From: Micavibrio sp.
Lineage (GTDB): Bacteria > Pseudomonadota > Alphaproteobacteria > Micavibrionales > Micavibrionaceae
Length of the DNA stretch: 54,844 nt
Assembly (NCBI GenBank): GCA_030824805.1
Contig: JAPJRC010000009.1
Coordinates: 1 to 54,844 of the forward strand
Direction of reading: 5' to 3'
The position numbers were made by a program, and so were the translations under genes. The notes beneath the pieces are model-generated. The model was not told the DNA's origin. It ran no database searches and saw only the letters and a list, made by a program, of their open reading frames with translations. Of the stretch, positions 42,772 through 52,057 are shown in pieces. Within the stretch, counting starts at the first letter, position 1; every line of letters starts with the position of its first letter.

Positions 42772-43653
42772 CTAATCGGCCGCGATGGGCAGGGATTGCG
42801 ACTGTACATAGTCGCCGCAGAATTTAATCATTTTATCAATGTCATTCTTCAATTTGTTGAAATTGGATGATTTTTTATAAGTCTCTTCGTTCATGTAGAG
42901 GCCGCGTGCGACCTCCAGTTGCAACGAATGGCGGCCCGTTGACGGGCTGGAATAACGGCGCACCAGTTCGACGCCTTTGTATGGGTCGTTAACGCTGACG
43001 CGGTAGCCGAGCCCTTTGAGGAAGTCGCGCACCGCGTGGGTGAAATCGAGGTCACAGGTCGTGCCGTCGCGGTCGCCCAGCACGAAATCGGCGGCTTTCA
43101 GCGGCGAGGCGCGGAAAGAATGTCCGTCCTGTGTCGGCATGGAGTGGCAGTTCACATGCCACACCTGACCGAAATTGTAGTGTGCTTCCTCGATCAGTTT
43201 CTCAAGTGCTGTATGGTAGGGAATATAATAGTTTTCAATGCGGTGTTTGATTTCGCTCACTTTTAACTGGCGGCTGTAAAGCGGCACGCCGGGGCGCACC
43301 AGACGGCGGATCAGTCCGATGCCCGCATGGCTTCTTGTGGTGGTGTTGATCGCATCGGTCCAGGCTTCTTCCAGAAGATCGACGTCGATATCCATATGGC
43401 ACCGGTTGGCGTCGATATAAGATCTCGGGAAATGGGCGCAGAGATAGGTCGCGCCAAACTCCGGCGCGGAAGAGAACAGCTCGTCGACATATTTGTCTTC
43501 CGCTTTTTCCAGAAGGCCGAAGTCGCAGGCGTAATCGAAATCCGCCGGATACTCGATCCCGCTGTGGGGGGAGTCGAATACAAGCGGCAACGGCTGGGCC
43601 GGTCGCATTAACGTATAGATTCCGTTGACAGATTCCTTTTGCAAAGAGCGCAT
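42772..43653 (-). CDS. N-formylglutamate amidohydrolase family protein
   Basis: A protein of about 293 residues of the N-formylglutamate amidohydrolase family, which releases formate and glutamate in histidine degradation, though many members have other substrates. LVFDSPHSGIEYPADF and IDANRCHMDIDVDLLEEAW are the family core, followed by HVNCHSMP and RHSLQLEVARGLYMNEETY. No histidine-utilisation genes lie nearby. The start is uncertain: ATG at 43653 is used, a GTG at 43671 is in frame, and another ATG is at 43608. Confidence 0.85.
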   Translation of the reverse strand: MRSLQKESVNGIYTLMRPAQPLPLVFDSPHSGIEYPADFDYACDFGLLEKAEDKYVDELFSSAPEFGATYLCAHFPRSYIDANRCHMDIDVDLLEEAWTDAINTTTRSHAGIGLIRRLVRPGVPLYSRQLKVSEIKHRIENYYIPYHTALEKLIEEAHYNFGQVWHVNCHSMPTQDGHSFRASPLKAADFVLGDRDGTTCDLDFTHAVRDFLKGLGYRVSVNDPYKGVELVRRYSSPSTGRHSLQLEVARGLYMNEETYKKSSNFNKLKNDIDKMIKFCGDYVQSQSLPIAAD

Positions 43654-43741
43654 TCCTTTATATAGTCTCACCCAACAGGCGGGGCAAATCAGCCGCTTTA
43701 AAGAATAACATAGATTAACTTACTGAAAAGTTGAGACAATA

Positions 43742-45019
43742 ATGCACGATATTAAGGCCATTCGTCAGGATCCCGCCGCTTTTGACAAAGCCATGGCGCG
43801 CCGCAAGCTGCCGGCCCAGTCCCCCGCGATCCTGAAGCTCGACCAAGAACGCCGCGCCGTGCAGACGGAATTGCAGACGCTGCAGAGCGAGCGGAACGAA
43901 AAATCCAAGGAAATCGGCCAAGTCAAATCCAAGGGCGGGGATGCCGCCGCTTTGATGGACGAGGTTGCCAAAATCAAGGACAGCATGGTCGCGCTCGAGG
44001 TTAAAGAGCGCAATCTGGCGGATGATCTGAACCAGCTTCTGGCCGGCCTGCCCAACGTGCAGGCGGTGGATATCCCGGACGGTGACGGCGAGGAAGAAAA
44101 TGTCGAAATCCGCAAAGTGGGCGAACCCAGGAAGACGAACGAAAAAATTCCGGAGCACAGCGATATCGGTGAAGCGCTCGGCATGATGGATTTTGAAACG
44201 GCGGCCAAAATGTCCGGCTCGCGTTTTGTGATCATGCATTCCGGCCTTGCGCGTCTTGAGCGTGCGCTGGCGCAGTTCATGCTCGACACGCACACGCAAG
44301 AACACGGCTACACCGAAGTCTCGCCGCCGATTCTCGTGAACGACAAGACGATGTTCGGCACCGGGCAATTGCCGAAATTCCGTGACGACCAGTTCCAGAC
44401 CACGCGCGGCGACTGGTTGATCCCGACGGCGGAAGTGTCGCTCACCAACATCGTCGCCGACGAGATCGTCGACGAGGAATCCCTGCCGCGCCGCTACACG
44501 GCCTTCACGCCCTGTTTCCGTCAGGAAGCGGGTGCCGCCGGTAAGGACACCAAGGGCATGATCCGCCAGCACCAGTTCTACAAGGTGGAAATGGTCTCGA
44601 TCACCAAGCCGGAGGATTCTGAAGCCGAGCATCTGCGCATGACGCAATGCGCCGAAAACATCCTGAAGAAACTCGAACTGCCGTTCCGCACCATCGTGCT
44701 TTGCACGGGTGATGCGGGTTTTACATCTTATAAAACTTACGACATCGAGGTCTGGCTGCCGGGGCAGCAACGCTACCGCGAGATTTCCTCGTGTTCGAAC
44801 TGCCAGGATTTCCAGGCGCGCCGTATGAACGCGCGTTTCAAGGCCAGGGGCGAGAAAAACACCACCTTCGTTCACACACTGAACGGTTCGGGTCTGGCTG
44901 TCGGCCGCGCGTTGATTGCCGTGCTGGAAAATTATTACGATCCGGCCGATGGCGGCGTTTTCGTGCCCGAAGTGCTCAAGCCGTATATGGGCGGCCTCAC
45001 CAAAATCACCAAGGCATAA
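43742..45019 (+). CDS. serS: Seryl-tRNA synthetase SerS
   Basis: A class II synthetase of 425 residues charging tRNA-Ser. The N-terminal 100 residues are the long coiled-coil arm. Motif 2 lies in TPCFRQEAGAAGKDTKGMIRQHQF and motif 3 in NGSGLAVGRALIAVLENY. It begins the serS-pcm-nlpD-like-yajC-secDF run; surE, often present between serS and pcm in related genomes, is absent here. Confidence 0.98.
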   Translation: MHDIKAIRQDPAAFDKAMARRKLPAQSPAILKLDQERRAVQTELQTLQSERNEKSKEIGQVKSKGGDAAALMDEVAKIKDSMVALEVKERNLADDLNQLLAGLPNVQAVDIPDGDGEEENVEIRKVGEPRKTNEKIPEHSDIGEALGMMDFETAAKMSGSRFVIMHSGLARLERALAQFMLDTHTQEHGYTEVSPPILVNDKTMFGTGQLPKFRDDQFQTTRGDWLIPTAEVSLTNIVADEIVDEESLPRRYTAFTPCFRQEAGAAGKDTKGMIRQHQFYKVEMVSITKPEDSEAEHLRMTQCAENILKKLELPFRTIVLCTGDAGFTSYKTYDIEVWLPGQQRYREISSCSNCQDFQARRMNARFKARGEKNTTFVHTLNGSGLAVGRALIAVLENYYDPADGGVFVPEVLKPYMGGLTKITKA

Positions 45020-45115
45020 ATATCCATAACGTCTGTGGATAAATCTTGAGAATGGACGCGAATTGACTCACAATGGCTGGGTACGTTTCGCACTATCCAT
45101 ACAAAGGTTTTCACC

Positions 45116-45814
45116 TTGTCATTCATGACCGAGAAAAAGAAAGAGCTCCTGCGCATTCTGCGGGAGGAAACAGGGATTCGCGACGAGCGCGTCCTGAGCG
45201 CCATCGAAACCGTTCCGCGCGAACTGTTCATGATGGAGCATATCCGCCACCGCGCATGGGAAGACATCGCGCTCCCCATCGAGGAAGGGCAGACCATTTC
45301 CATGCCGTCCGTCGTCGCCGTGATGACAGAGGCGCTCGAACTCACCGACCGTCACAAGGTTTTGGAAATCGGCACGGGCTCGGGCTATCAGGCGATGATC
45401 CTTTCGAAACTTTGCCGCCGTGTGTACACGATCGAGCGTCACAAGCCCCTGCTGGATGAAACGGAAAAACTCTTCCGCGAATTCAAGGTCGGCAATATCA
45501 CGACCATCTGCGCCGACGGCACCAAAGGCTGGCCGCGCATCCACGGTCTGGACCAGCATCCGTTCGACCGCATCATCGTTACCTGCGCCGCGCGTGAAGC
45601 GCCGCCGCCTGCATTGATCGACCAGCTCGCCGTCGGCGGCATCATGATCATTCCTGTCGGCATGAAGGGCGAGCAGATGCTCCGCCGTTACCGTAAAGAT
45701 TCGGAAGAAACATATTCGTTCCGGAACATCATGCCGGTGCGGTTTGTGGACTTCCTGCCCAACGTCAATCTCGGTACCAAGAAAAGAGAAGCGGGAGAGG
45801 TGGTCGCCGCGTGA
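45116..45814 (+). CDS. pcm: Protein-L-isoaspartate O-methyltransferase Pcm
   Basis: Repairs damaged aspartyl residues using SAM. The 232-residue protein has RELFMMEHIRHRAWEDIALPIEEGQTISMPS and SAM motif I in VLEIGTGSGYQ. The TTG at 45116 is chosen because AAAGG lies 8 bases upstream; an ATG at 45125 is in frame but poorly spaced. The stop overlaps the next start by one base, so it is coupled with the NlpD-like gene. Confidence 0.93.
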   Translation: MSFMTEKKKELLRILREETGIRDERVLSAIETVPRELFMMEHIRHRAWEDIALPIEEGQTISMPSVVAVMTEALELTDRHKVLEIGTGSGYQAMILSKLCRRVYTIERHKPLLDETEKLFREFKVGNITTICADGTKGWPRIHGLDQHPFDRIIVTCAAREAPPPALIDQLAVGGIMIIPVGMKGEQMLRRYRKDSEETYSFRNIMPVRFVDFLPNVNLGTKKREAGEVVAA

Positions 45815-46926
45815 TGCCAAGAAAAAGTGTCTTGCTCCTCACCGCCGCATCTTTATCGGTCCTGCTTCTTTCCGGCTGTCTTACACCCACGGGCAAACAA
45901 AAGCCCGTCGATGTCGTGGCATATGGCGCAAAGAGCGGAGCGGGGAGCACCGGCATGCACACGGTTCTCGGGGGTGACACGGTCTACACGGTTTCCAAAC
46001 AATATAATCTGCCGCTGCGCGATATTATTTCGCTCAACAATCTTTCCCCGCCATACCGCCTCAATTCCGGTTTCCGCATCAAGCTTCCGCCGCCCAACGA
46101 ATATAGGGTGGCTTCCGGTGATACGCTGAACGGCGTGTCACGCCTTTTCAATGTGAGCGTAAGCGAAATGGCGCGCACCAACAACCTCGCGCCGCCTTAT
46201 GTGTTGAAGACAGGGCAGATTATCCGCCTGCCATCGCCGCAGCCCAAGCTGGTGGAAGAATTTGCATCTAATCCGCCGCGCCCCACATTTGAAACCGCCA
46301 CCTATTCAGGGCCGATGAAAGTGCCGTCGGTGGAATCCGAAGTGCTCGCGCCGCCGCCGGGGCAGGACCAGCAAACCGCCAAGGCCGTGCCCGCTGTTGT
46401 TACATCGCCATCCGCGACAACTCCTGCGCCTGCCGCGAAGACAGGCGCTGCAGGCTTCCCCCCGCAACCTTCGGCAAAGACTCCGGTCGCCACCGTGCAG
46501 CCTGCCGCCGTGGTGCCGCCCTCCGTTGCGCCGAAACCGCCGCCGCGCGTTGGCAACGGCAAATTCATGCGTCCGGTCGATGGCAAGGTTATTTCGAAAT
46601 ACGGACCGAAGGATGACGGCCTTCACAATGACGGCATCAACATCAAGGCCGCGCGCGGCACGGCGGTGCGCGCTGCCGACAACGGTGTCGTCGCTTATGT
46701 AGGATCGGAAATGCAGGGCTACGGCAATCTCGTCCTTGTCCGTCACACCGATCGCTGGATGACAGCCTATGCGCACATGGACAAAACGCTCGTGAAAAAG
46801 GGCGATGTGATCAAAGCGGGGCAGAGCATCGGCACGGTGGGCTCTACGGGCGGCGTGGACTCGCCACAGCTGCACTTCGAAGTGCGCAAAGGCACGCAGG
46901 CGATGAACCCGGATCTTTATCTGTAA
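45814..46926 (+). CDS. NlpD-like lipoprotein: two LysM domains and a degenerate M23 domain
   Basis: A 370-residue lipoprotein (signal 1-21, lipobox LSGC, C22). LysM domains are at about 49-95 and 100-145, then comes a long alanine/proline-rich linker, and a LytM/M23 domain at about 250-370. In active M23 peptidases the metal site uses an H-x(3)-D and an H-x-H. Here GLHNDGINI and QLHFEVR lack the aspartate and the first histidine of the pair, so it is probably a catalytically dead activator of cell-wall amidases, as NlpD/EnvC are. It follows pcm directly, as in many proteobacteria. Confidence 0.9.
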   Translation: MPRKSVLLLTAASLSVLLLSGCLTPTGKQKPVDVVAYGAKSGAGSTGMHTVLGGDTVYTVSKQYNLPLRDIISLNNLSPPYRLNSGFRIKLPPPNEYRVASGDTLNGVSRLFNVSVSEMARTNNLAPPYVLKTGQIIRLPSPQPKLVEEFASNPPRPTFETATYSGPMKVPSVESEVLAPPPGQDQQTAKAVPAVVTSPSATTPAPAAKTGAAGFPPQPSAKTPVATVQPAAVVPPSVAPKPPPRVGNGKFMRPVDGKVISKYGPKDDGLHNDGINIKAARGTAVRAADNGVVAYVGSEMQGYGNLVLVRHTDRWMTAYAHMDKTLVKKGDVIKAGQSIGTVGSTGGVDSPQLHFEVRKGTQAMNPDLYL

Positions 46927-46929
46927 AGT

Positions 46930-47184
46930 TTAACAGCCAAACATCTCGAGAACTTCACGCGGTGAATGGCGCATAAGGCGTTCGATGCCGATAGCTTGAA
47001 TGCGTTCCTGAAAAGCTTCCTGTTCGGCGCGTACCTGCCGCGTGTGTTCGACAAAAGCGTCTTTCAAATCCAGTGCCGCTAAAACCGTGCGGGCGCATAT
47101 TTCGAGCGGAGAGGGGATAACCAGCGTTGGATCGCACGCTTCCGTAAAATCGACACACAATGCACGAACCCACAGATCACCCAT
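46930..47184 (-). CDS. Small conserved hypothetical protein, 84 residues
   Basis: I do not recognise this protein. It has a hydrophobic beginning (MGDLWVRALCVDF) and a charged helical second half (EHTRQVRAEQEAFQERIQAIGIERLM), ending FGC. The start at 47184 is used because AGGGG lies 5 bases upstream; a GTG two codons earlier is in frame. It is convergent with the NlpD-like gene. The 247 bases between it and yajC contain no gene but hold a likely promoter for yajC. Confidence 0.55.
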   Translation of the reverse strand: MGDLWVRALCVDFTEACDPTLVIPSPLEICARTVLAALDLKDAFVEHTRQVRAEQEAFQERIQAIGIERLMRHSPREVLEMFGC

Positions 47185-47356
47185 GAACACCCCTATATCT
47201 ATTGCTATGCATCAAATGATAATGGCTCGCAATATAAAATCTGCGGGTTACGGCGATTCTTAAGCCGCATCTTTTACGTTTGTAAGGGCCACGCCAAAAA
47301 CCCATGAATGGCGGATTTTCAACCCTTTAGGGCTGTTGATGGCCGCTCTTTACCAC

Positions 47357-47384
47357 TTGCCTTTGTATGTCCGGGCGTTATAGT
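47357..47384 (+). promoter_or_regulatory. Possible promoter of yajC-secD-secF
   Basis: TTGCCT (47357-47362) and TATAGT (47379-47384) with a 16-base spacer give a reasonable sigma-70-type match. They lie about 48 bases before the yajC start, with AAAGGAG as its ribosome-binding site. Confidence 0.35.
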
Positions 47385-47431
47385 CCCTCCCATCACGGAA
47401 TTTACAATAATTTATGCCAAAAGGAGCATTC

Positions 47432-47827
47432 ATGCTTATCTCTCCCGCTTACGCGCAAGACGCAGCAGCCCCCGCAACGACAGCCGAAACAGCTGTTCCT
47501 ACGGCCAATGGTCCGGTGCCGCCCGTCGACACGCAAGGCATCCTGCTTCAGAACGTGGCGATGATCGTCCTTCTGGTGGTTATGTTCTACTTCCTCCTGA
47601 TCCGCCCACAGCAGAAGCGTTTCAAGGAACACAAGGAAATGGTCGATAGCCTGAAAGTGGGCGACAAGGTTTATGTCGGCGGTCTGGTTGGCAATGTTGC
47701 CGCTCTGACGAACGAGCAGGAAATCGTTGTCGATCTCGGCAACGGCACGAAGGTTACGGCTCTACGCGGCCACATCCAGACACCCGCGCCGGAAAAGCCA
47801 GCGGACAAAAAATCCGACAAGAAATAA
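47432..47827 (+). CDS. yajC: Sec translocase accessory subunit YajC
   Basis: A 131-residue membrane protein of the SecDF-YajC complex. One hydrophobic segment at about 35-58 contains VAMIVLLVVMFYFLLIRPQQKR, the classic YajC motif with RPQQKR at its end. The C-terminal part has the VGGLVGNVAALTNEQEIVVDLGNGTKVTAL domain. The start at 47432 is used because AAAGGAG lies just before it; the longer frame at 47414 is not needed. The first residues MLISPAYAQDAAAP resemble an export signal. Confidence 0.95.
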   Translation: MLISPAYAQDAAAPATTAETAVPTANGPVPPVDTQGILLQNVAMIVLLVVMFYFLLIRPQQKRFKEHKEMVDSLKVGDKVYVGGLVGNVAALTNEQEIVVDLGNGTKVTALRGHIQTPAPEKPADKKSDKK

Positions 47828-47868
47828 GACCTGTATAATAAGACACCCTAACAAGAGCACATCCGCCC

Positions 47869-49437
47869 ATGGTCCAGATTCCGCAATGGCAACGTATCCT
47901 GATTATTGTCGCGGTTGTGCTTGCCGTTCTCTACAGCGCGCCGAACTTCGTGCCGAAAGACAAGCAGGCTGAAATCCTCGGCGGCTTGCCTTCTTGGCTA
48001 CCGCATAAAACCGTCAATCTCGGTCTCGATCTTCAGGGCGGATCGCACATTCTTCTGCAGGTTGATCTGAACTCGGTCACCAAGCAACGCTCCGATGATC
48101 TTGTATCGTCGCTGCGTCCTGCGCTCCGTGACAAGAAGCTCGGCTACAAACGTCTTTCGGTTATTCCGGGCGGCGGTGTTCGTGTGCAGCTGCGCGAAGC
48201 AGGGGACGCACAGGCGGTTTCGCAAACCATCCGTTCGCTGGACAACACGCTGACTGTAACCACCAACGGCGATATGGTCGAAGGCACGTTCTCCGAAACC
48301 GGCATCAGGCAGGTGCGCGAACAGGTTCTTTCGCAATCGATTGAAATAGTTCGCCGCCGTATCGATGAGACCGGAACGAACGAGCCGATCATCCAGCGTC
48401 AGGGCGATGACCGTATCGTGGTGCAGTTGCCGGGCCTTGATGATCCGGACCGCGTAAAACAACTGCTCGGTAAAACCGCCAAGCTTTCCTTCCACCTCGT
48501 GAACATGGATGTAACGGCGAGCGCCATTAAAACCACGGGCGGCGATATGATCCTTCCGGTGCAGGAACGCCCCGGTGAGACTCTGGCGGTGCAAAGACAG
48601 GCGATGCTGACAGGCGATATGCTTGTGAACGCCGCGTTCGCACAGGACCAGAACGGTCAATCTGCCGTGTCATTCCGGTTCAACCCGATCGGAACCAAGA
48701 AATTCTGCGAGCTCTCGCGCGACAATGTGAACCGCCTGTTCGCCATCGTGCTCGACAACGTCATCATCTCCGCGCCGGTCATTCGTGAACCGATCTGCGG
48801 CGGTTCGGGTCAGATTTCCGGCAACTTCTCGGTGAAGGAAGCCAACGATCTTGCGATCCTGCTTCGTGCCGGCGCGCTGCCTGCGCCTTTGAACATCATC
48901 GAGGAACGCACGGTTGGTCCATCCCTCGGTGCGGACTCCATCGACGCGGGCAAGAAAGCCGCCCTGCTTGGTCTGGCGCTTGTTTTCATCCTGATGGTCG
49001 GATCCTACTCGGTGTTCGGTATCTTCTCTTGCATCGGCATGCTGGTGAACCTCGCCATCACATTCGCGGCGCTTTCGGTTCTGCAGGCCACCCTGACCAT
49101 GCCGGGTATCGCGGGCCTTGTACTCACCGTGTGTATGTCGGTCGACGCCAACGTTCTTATTTATGAGCGTATTCGTGAAGAATTGCGTGAAGGCAAATCT
49201 GCGATCTCCGCCATCGACAACGGTTTCCGCATGGCGTTCGCGACGATCACGGACTCGAACCTCACGCACATCTTTGCCGCGATTATTCTCTTCTCGCTCG
49301 GCTCCGGGGCCATCAAGGGTTTTGCCGTCACGACCGTTATCGGTACGGCGGCATCGTTCTTCACCTCGATCTCCGTCGTGCGCCTGATGATCGTCATGTG
49401 GCTTGGCAAACGCAAAAACGCGGCGCTGCCGGTATAA
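47869..49437 (+). CDS. secD: Protein translocase subunit SecD
   Basis: An RND-type membrane protein of 522 residues that helps pull preproteins across the inner membrane with the proton gradient. Transmembrane segment 1 is at about 7-25, then the large periplasmic P1 domain beginning with NLGLDLQGGSHILLQVDL, and five C-terminal helices with SVDANVLIYERIREELREGK and DSNLTHIFAAIILFSLGSGAIKGFAVT. It is 41 bases after yajC and 15 before secF. Confidence 0.98.
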   Translation: MVQIPQWQRILIIVAVVLAVLYSAPNFVPKDKQAEILGGLPSWLPHKTVNLGLDLQGGSHILLQVDLNSVTKQRSDDLVSSLRPALRDKKLGYKRLSVIPGGGVRVQLREAGDAQAVSQTIRSLDNTLTVTTNGDMVEGTFSETGIRQVREQVLSQSIEIVRRRIDETGTNEPIIQRQGDDRIVVQLPGLDDPDRVKQLLGKTAKLSFHLVNMDVTASAIKTTGGDMILPVQERPGETLAVQRQAMLTGDMLVNAAFAQDQNGQSAVSFRFNPIGTKKFCELSRDNVNRLFAIVLDNVIISAPVIREPICGGSGQISGNFSVKEANDLAILLRAGALPAPLNIIEERTVGPSLGADSIDAGKKAALLGLALVFILMVGSYSVFGIFSCIGMLVNLAITFAALSVLQATLTMPGIAGLVLTVCMSVDANVLIYERIREELREGKSAISAIDNGFRMAFATITDSNLTHIFAAIILFSLGSGAIKGFAVTTVIGTAASFFTSISVVRLMIVMWLGKRKNAALPV

Positions 49438-49452
49438 AGGAAATAAGAAACT

Positions 49453-50382
49453 ATGTGGACAGGCATTAAACTCGTACCCGATCACACGAAGATAGATTTT
49501 ATCGGCGCGCGCTATATCGGCTTTGCCGTGACGGCGATCATGATTCTTGGCTCTATCTTCCTACTGGCCACCAAGGGCCTGAATTACGGGATTGATTTTA
49601 CGGGCGGCACGCTCATTGAAATCGCCACGGAAAAAACGCCGGACCTCGGGGCCCTGCGCGAAGACCTCAACAATCTTGAACTCGGCGAGATTTCCATCCA
49701 GGAATTCGGAAGCCCGAACAATCTCCTGATCCGCGTGCCAGCACAGGACAGTGAAAACCCTGCCGTGCAAAAAGCCGCCGTAGACAATGTGAAAGCCGAA
49801 ATCGAAAAAGAATATGAAGGCGTGGATTACCGCCGTGTCGAATTCGTCGGTCCGCAGGTCGGTAAAGAGTTGAAGGTGAAAGGCCTCATCGCCGTTATCG
49901 CAGCGATTGTCGGCATCATGGCCTATGTCTGGTTCCGTTTCGAATGGCAGTTCGGCGTTGCCGCCGTTGTCACGCTGGCGCACGACGTGTTCGCGGTTCT
50001 GGGTTTCATGGTCATCATGGGCTCGAGCTTCGACCTCACATCCATCGCCGCGCTCTTGATGGTTGCCGGTTTCTCGATCAACGACACGGTCGTTATCTTT
50101 GACCGTATCCGTGAGATGATGCGGAAGTACCGCAAGAAGCCGATGGCCGAAATCGCCAACCTTGCCATCAACGACACATTGTCCCGCACCGTGATGACCT
50201 CGCTGGTTACGCTGCTTTCATTGATCGCGCTGGCCGTATTCGGCGGCGAGGTGATCCGCAGCTTTACCGAAGCCCTGCTGTTCGGTTTCGTGGTCGGCAC
50301 GTATTCCTCGATTTACGTAGCATCGGCAATCCTGCTGTATCTGGGCCTGCGCCCGGCGGGACTTGAGGAAAAAGCGGCCTAG
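49453..50382 (+). CDS. secF: Protein translocase subunit SecF
   Basis: A 309-residue partner of SecD. NYGIDFTGGTLIEI opens the periplasmic domain after the first helix, and the five following helices contain AALLMVAGFSINDTVVIFDRIREMMRKYRK and ALLFGFVVGTYSSIYVASAILLYLG. It lies 15 bases after secD. Confidence 0.98.
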   Translation: MWTGIKLVPDHTKIDFIGARYIGFAVTAIMILGSIFLLATKGLNYGIDFTGGTLIEIATEKTPDLGALREDLNNLELGEISIQEFGSPNNLLIRVPAQDSENPAVQKAAVDNVKAEIEKEYEGVDYRRVEFVGPQVGKELKVKGLIAVIAAIVGIMAYVWFRFEWQFGVAAVVTLAHDVFAVLGFMVIMGSSFDLTSIAALLMVAGFSINDTVVIFDRIREMMRKYRKKPMAEIANLAINDTLSRTVMTSLVTLLSLIALAVFGGEVIRSFTEALLFGFVVGTYSSIYVASAILLYLGLRPAGLEEKAA

Positions 50383-50445
50383 GCGGGTTGTATTTCGGCC
50401 CGAGGCCCAGTAATTTTGTGCCTGCATTTCATAAAGGAGCGACGC

Positions 50446-51354
50446 ATGTCCCGTATTATCCGATCTTCCCTTTTGCTCGGCGTAGCCGTTCTCTCGCTGG
50501 CCGCGTGTGCGGGCGACAAAGGCCCTGGCGCGATCGGCAGCAAAGACGACATCGTTGTCCGCAACAACGGCATGCCGCAGGCGAAACAAGCGGAAGCCGC
50601 GCCGGCACCCGCACCGCAAACGGGTGATTTCACCTCGACGATAGAACAGGGTGAAGCCATCCCGGCCCCGCAGGTAGCCGCCGCCGAACCGCTGCCCGAC
50701 AATTCACCCGCGATGGAGCAGGCTGTCGCCGCGCAGGAAGCCGCCAATGCACCGCTGCCAAGCACGCCGACATCCGATGCCACGAACAGCGCGGTTCCAG
50801 CCGATCCTGCTATTGATCCTATCGATGCGGTTGCCCCGACAACGCCGGTTGATGCGCCGGCCGTTATTCCGCCGACACCGTCCGCCGCGCCATCGGCCAC
50901 GGGCAGTGTCTATCCGGCCACCGATTACGGCACACCTGCACCGACACCGGCGCCGACGCCTGATTATGTGGCAATACCCGTTGCAACGCCTACACCGGTT
51001 GCCGCTCCGGTAACGTCTTCGGCAACGCCGGGTCCATCCGCCGTTCCGCCCGGTGTGGAATACCCGCTTGATCCGAACGCGCCGTTCTCTCCGAAGGCTG
51101 TGGCCGCCGCGGCTGCCGCACAAGGTTCTGCTGCCGTAACATCTCCGGCCACACCGATAGGCAGCCCGACCGATCCGGTCACCATCCGCGCCGCGCAAGC
51201 CGCGCTGAAGGCCAAAGGTCTTTATAACGGCGCCGAAACAGGCGAGATTGACGCAGCTTTCCTGAACGCCCTTATCGTGTATCAGGCGCAGAACGGCCTG
51301 CCGCAGGGCGGACTGAACGAAGCCACGCTGAAAAATCTCGGCGTGGTCCAGTAA
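50446..51354 (+). CDS. Alanine/proline-rich lipoprotein with C-terminal peptidoglycan-binding domain
   Basis: A 302-residue lipoprotein (lipobox LAAC, C21) with a very long low-complexity alanine-proline-threonine region (about 45-230) and a C-terminal PG_binding_1-like domain (VTIRAAQAALKAKGLYNGAETGEIDAAFLNALIVYQAQNGLPQGGLNEATL). AAAGGAG precedes the ATG by 6 bases. It probably links the outer membrane to the cell wall, with the repeat acting as a spacer. It follows secF after 63 bases. Confidence 0.85.
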   Translation: MSRIIRSSLLLGVAVLSLAACAGDKGPGAIGSKDDIVVRNNGMPQAKQAEAAPAPAPQTGDFTSTIEQGEAIPAPQVAAAEPLPDNSPAMEQAVAAQEAANAPLPSTPTSDATNSAVPADPAIDPIDAVAPTTPVDAPAVIPPTPSAAPSATGSVYPATDYGTPAPTPAPTPDYVAIPVATPTPVAAPVTSSATPGPSAVPPGVEYPLDPNAPFSPKAVAAAAAAQGSAAVTSPATPIGSPTDPVTIRAAQAALKAKGLYNGAETGEIDAAFLNALIVYQAQNGLPQGGLNEATLKNLGVVQ

Positions 51355-51372
51355 CAACGCAGGATTGATTTT

Positions 51373-51747
51373 ATGGATGTCACGCCGCTCGTTCCGGAAG
51401 GACGCCAGATCATTCAGGGCTACAGCGCGGGATCGTTTCGTGTGAACGGCACGACCTATGACGGAGCGATCCTTGTTTCGCCGATGCAGACATCGCGCTG
51501 GGATGCGCCGTCTTTTTCGGAACTGACGGAAAAAGACTTCGATGAAATTGCCGCCAACGCCAACGAGATCGATGTCGTGCTGCTCGGTTCCGGCGCAAGA
51601 GGCGAATTCTTTCCGCCGAAATTGCGTGCGGCCCTGAAAGAAAAGGGCCTTTCTGTCGATGCGATGGACACCGGCGCCGCGTGCCGCACTTATAATGTAT
51701 TGATGGCAGAAGGGCGCCGCGTCGTTGCTGCGTTGTTACCGCTGTAA
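51373..51747 (+). CDS. Mth938-like (DUF498) domain protein
   Basis: A 124-residue protein of the Mth938 fold, the family of the mitochondrial complex I assembly factor NDUFAF3. GYSAGSFRVNGTTYDGAILVSP and the later DVVLLGSGARGEFFPPKLRAALKEKGLSVDAMDTGAACRTYNVLMAEGRRVVAALLPL fit the family closely. Its place after secDF is conserved in alphaproteobacteria. It shares its last base with the next start. Confidence 0.88.
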   Translation: MDVTPLVPEGRQIIQGYSAGSFRVNGTTYDGAILVSPMQTSRWDAPSFSELTEKDFDEIAANANEIDVVLLGSGARGEFFPPKLRAALKEKGLSVDAMDTGAACRTYNVLMAEGRRVVAALLPL

Positions 51748-52013
51748 TGCGCTATCTGTGCCTGATTGTGTTTCTGCTCTTTGTGGTTATGCCGGTAACC
51801 GCGAACGCCATGTCTTTCACGGAAACCGTTTCGATTGAATCCATCGATGCGCTGGAATCCCACACGCTCGATGCCGATGAACTCGGCTCACAGGACACCG
51901 TTTATATAAAGCTGTCGGATATTTATGCGGAAATCCTGTATGATTTCCCTGAAAGTCTTTCCGGCTTTATGCCGCGCCTGTTATGGCGGCCACCGATGCG
52001 TATCGCTGCCTGA
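51747..52013 (+). CDS. Small exported protein, 88 residues
   Basis: A signal peptide (MRYLCLIVFLLFVVMPVTANA) is followed by a short acidic region (DTVYIKLSDIYAEILYDFPE) and a basic C-terminal end (MPRLLWRPPMRIAA). It overlaps the Mth938-like stop by one base, so the two are cotranscribed. I recognise no family. The periplasmic part is too short to show a fold. Confidence 0.65.
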   Translation: MRYLCLIVFLLFVVMPVTANAMSFTETVSIESIDALESHTLDADELGSQDTVYIKLSDIYAEILYDFPESLSGFMPRLLWRPPMRIAA

Positions 52014-52057
52014 TGACCACGCGTAAAATTCAAAACGTCTTTTAAGGATACAAACAA

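Noticed and set aside
43715..44875. A 386-codon minus-strand frame opposite serS
   Set aside because: It is antisense to a certain synthetase gene and lacks any domain-like pattern.
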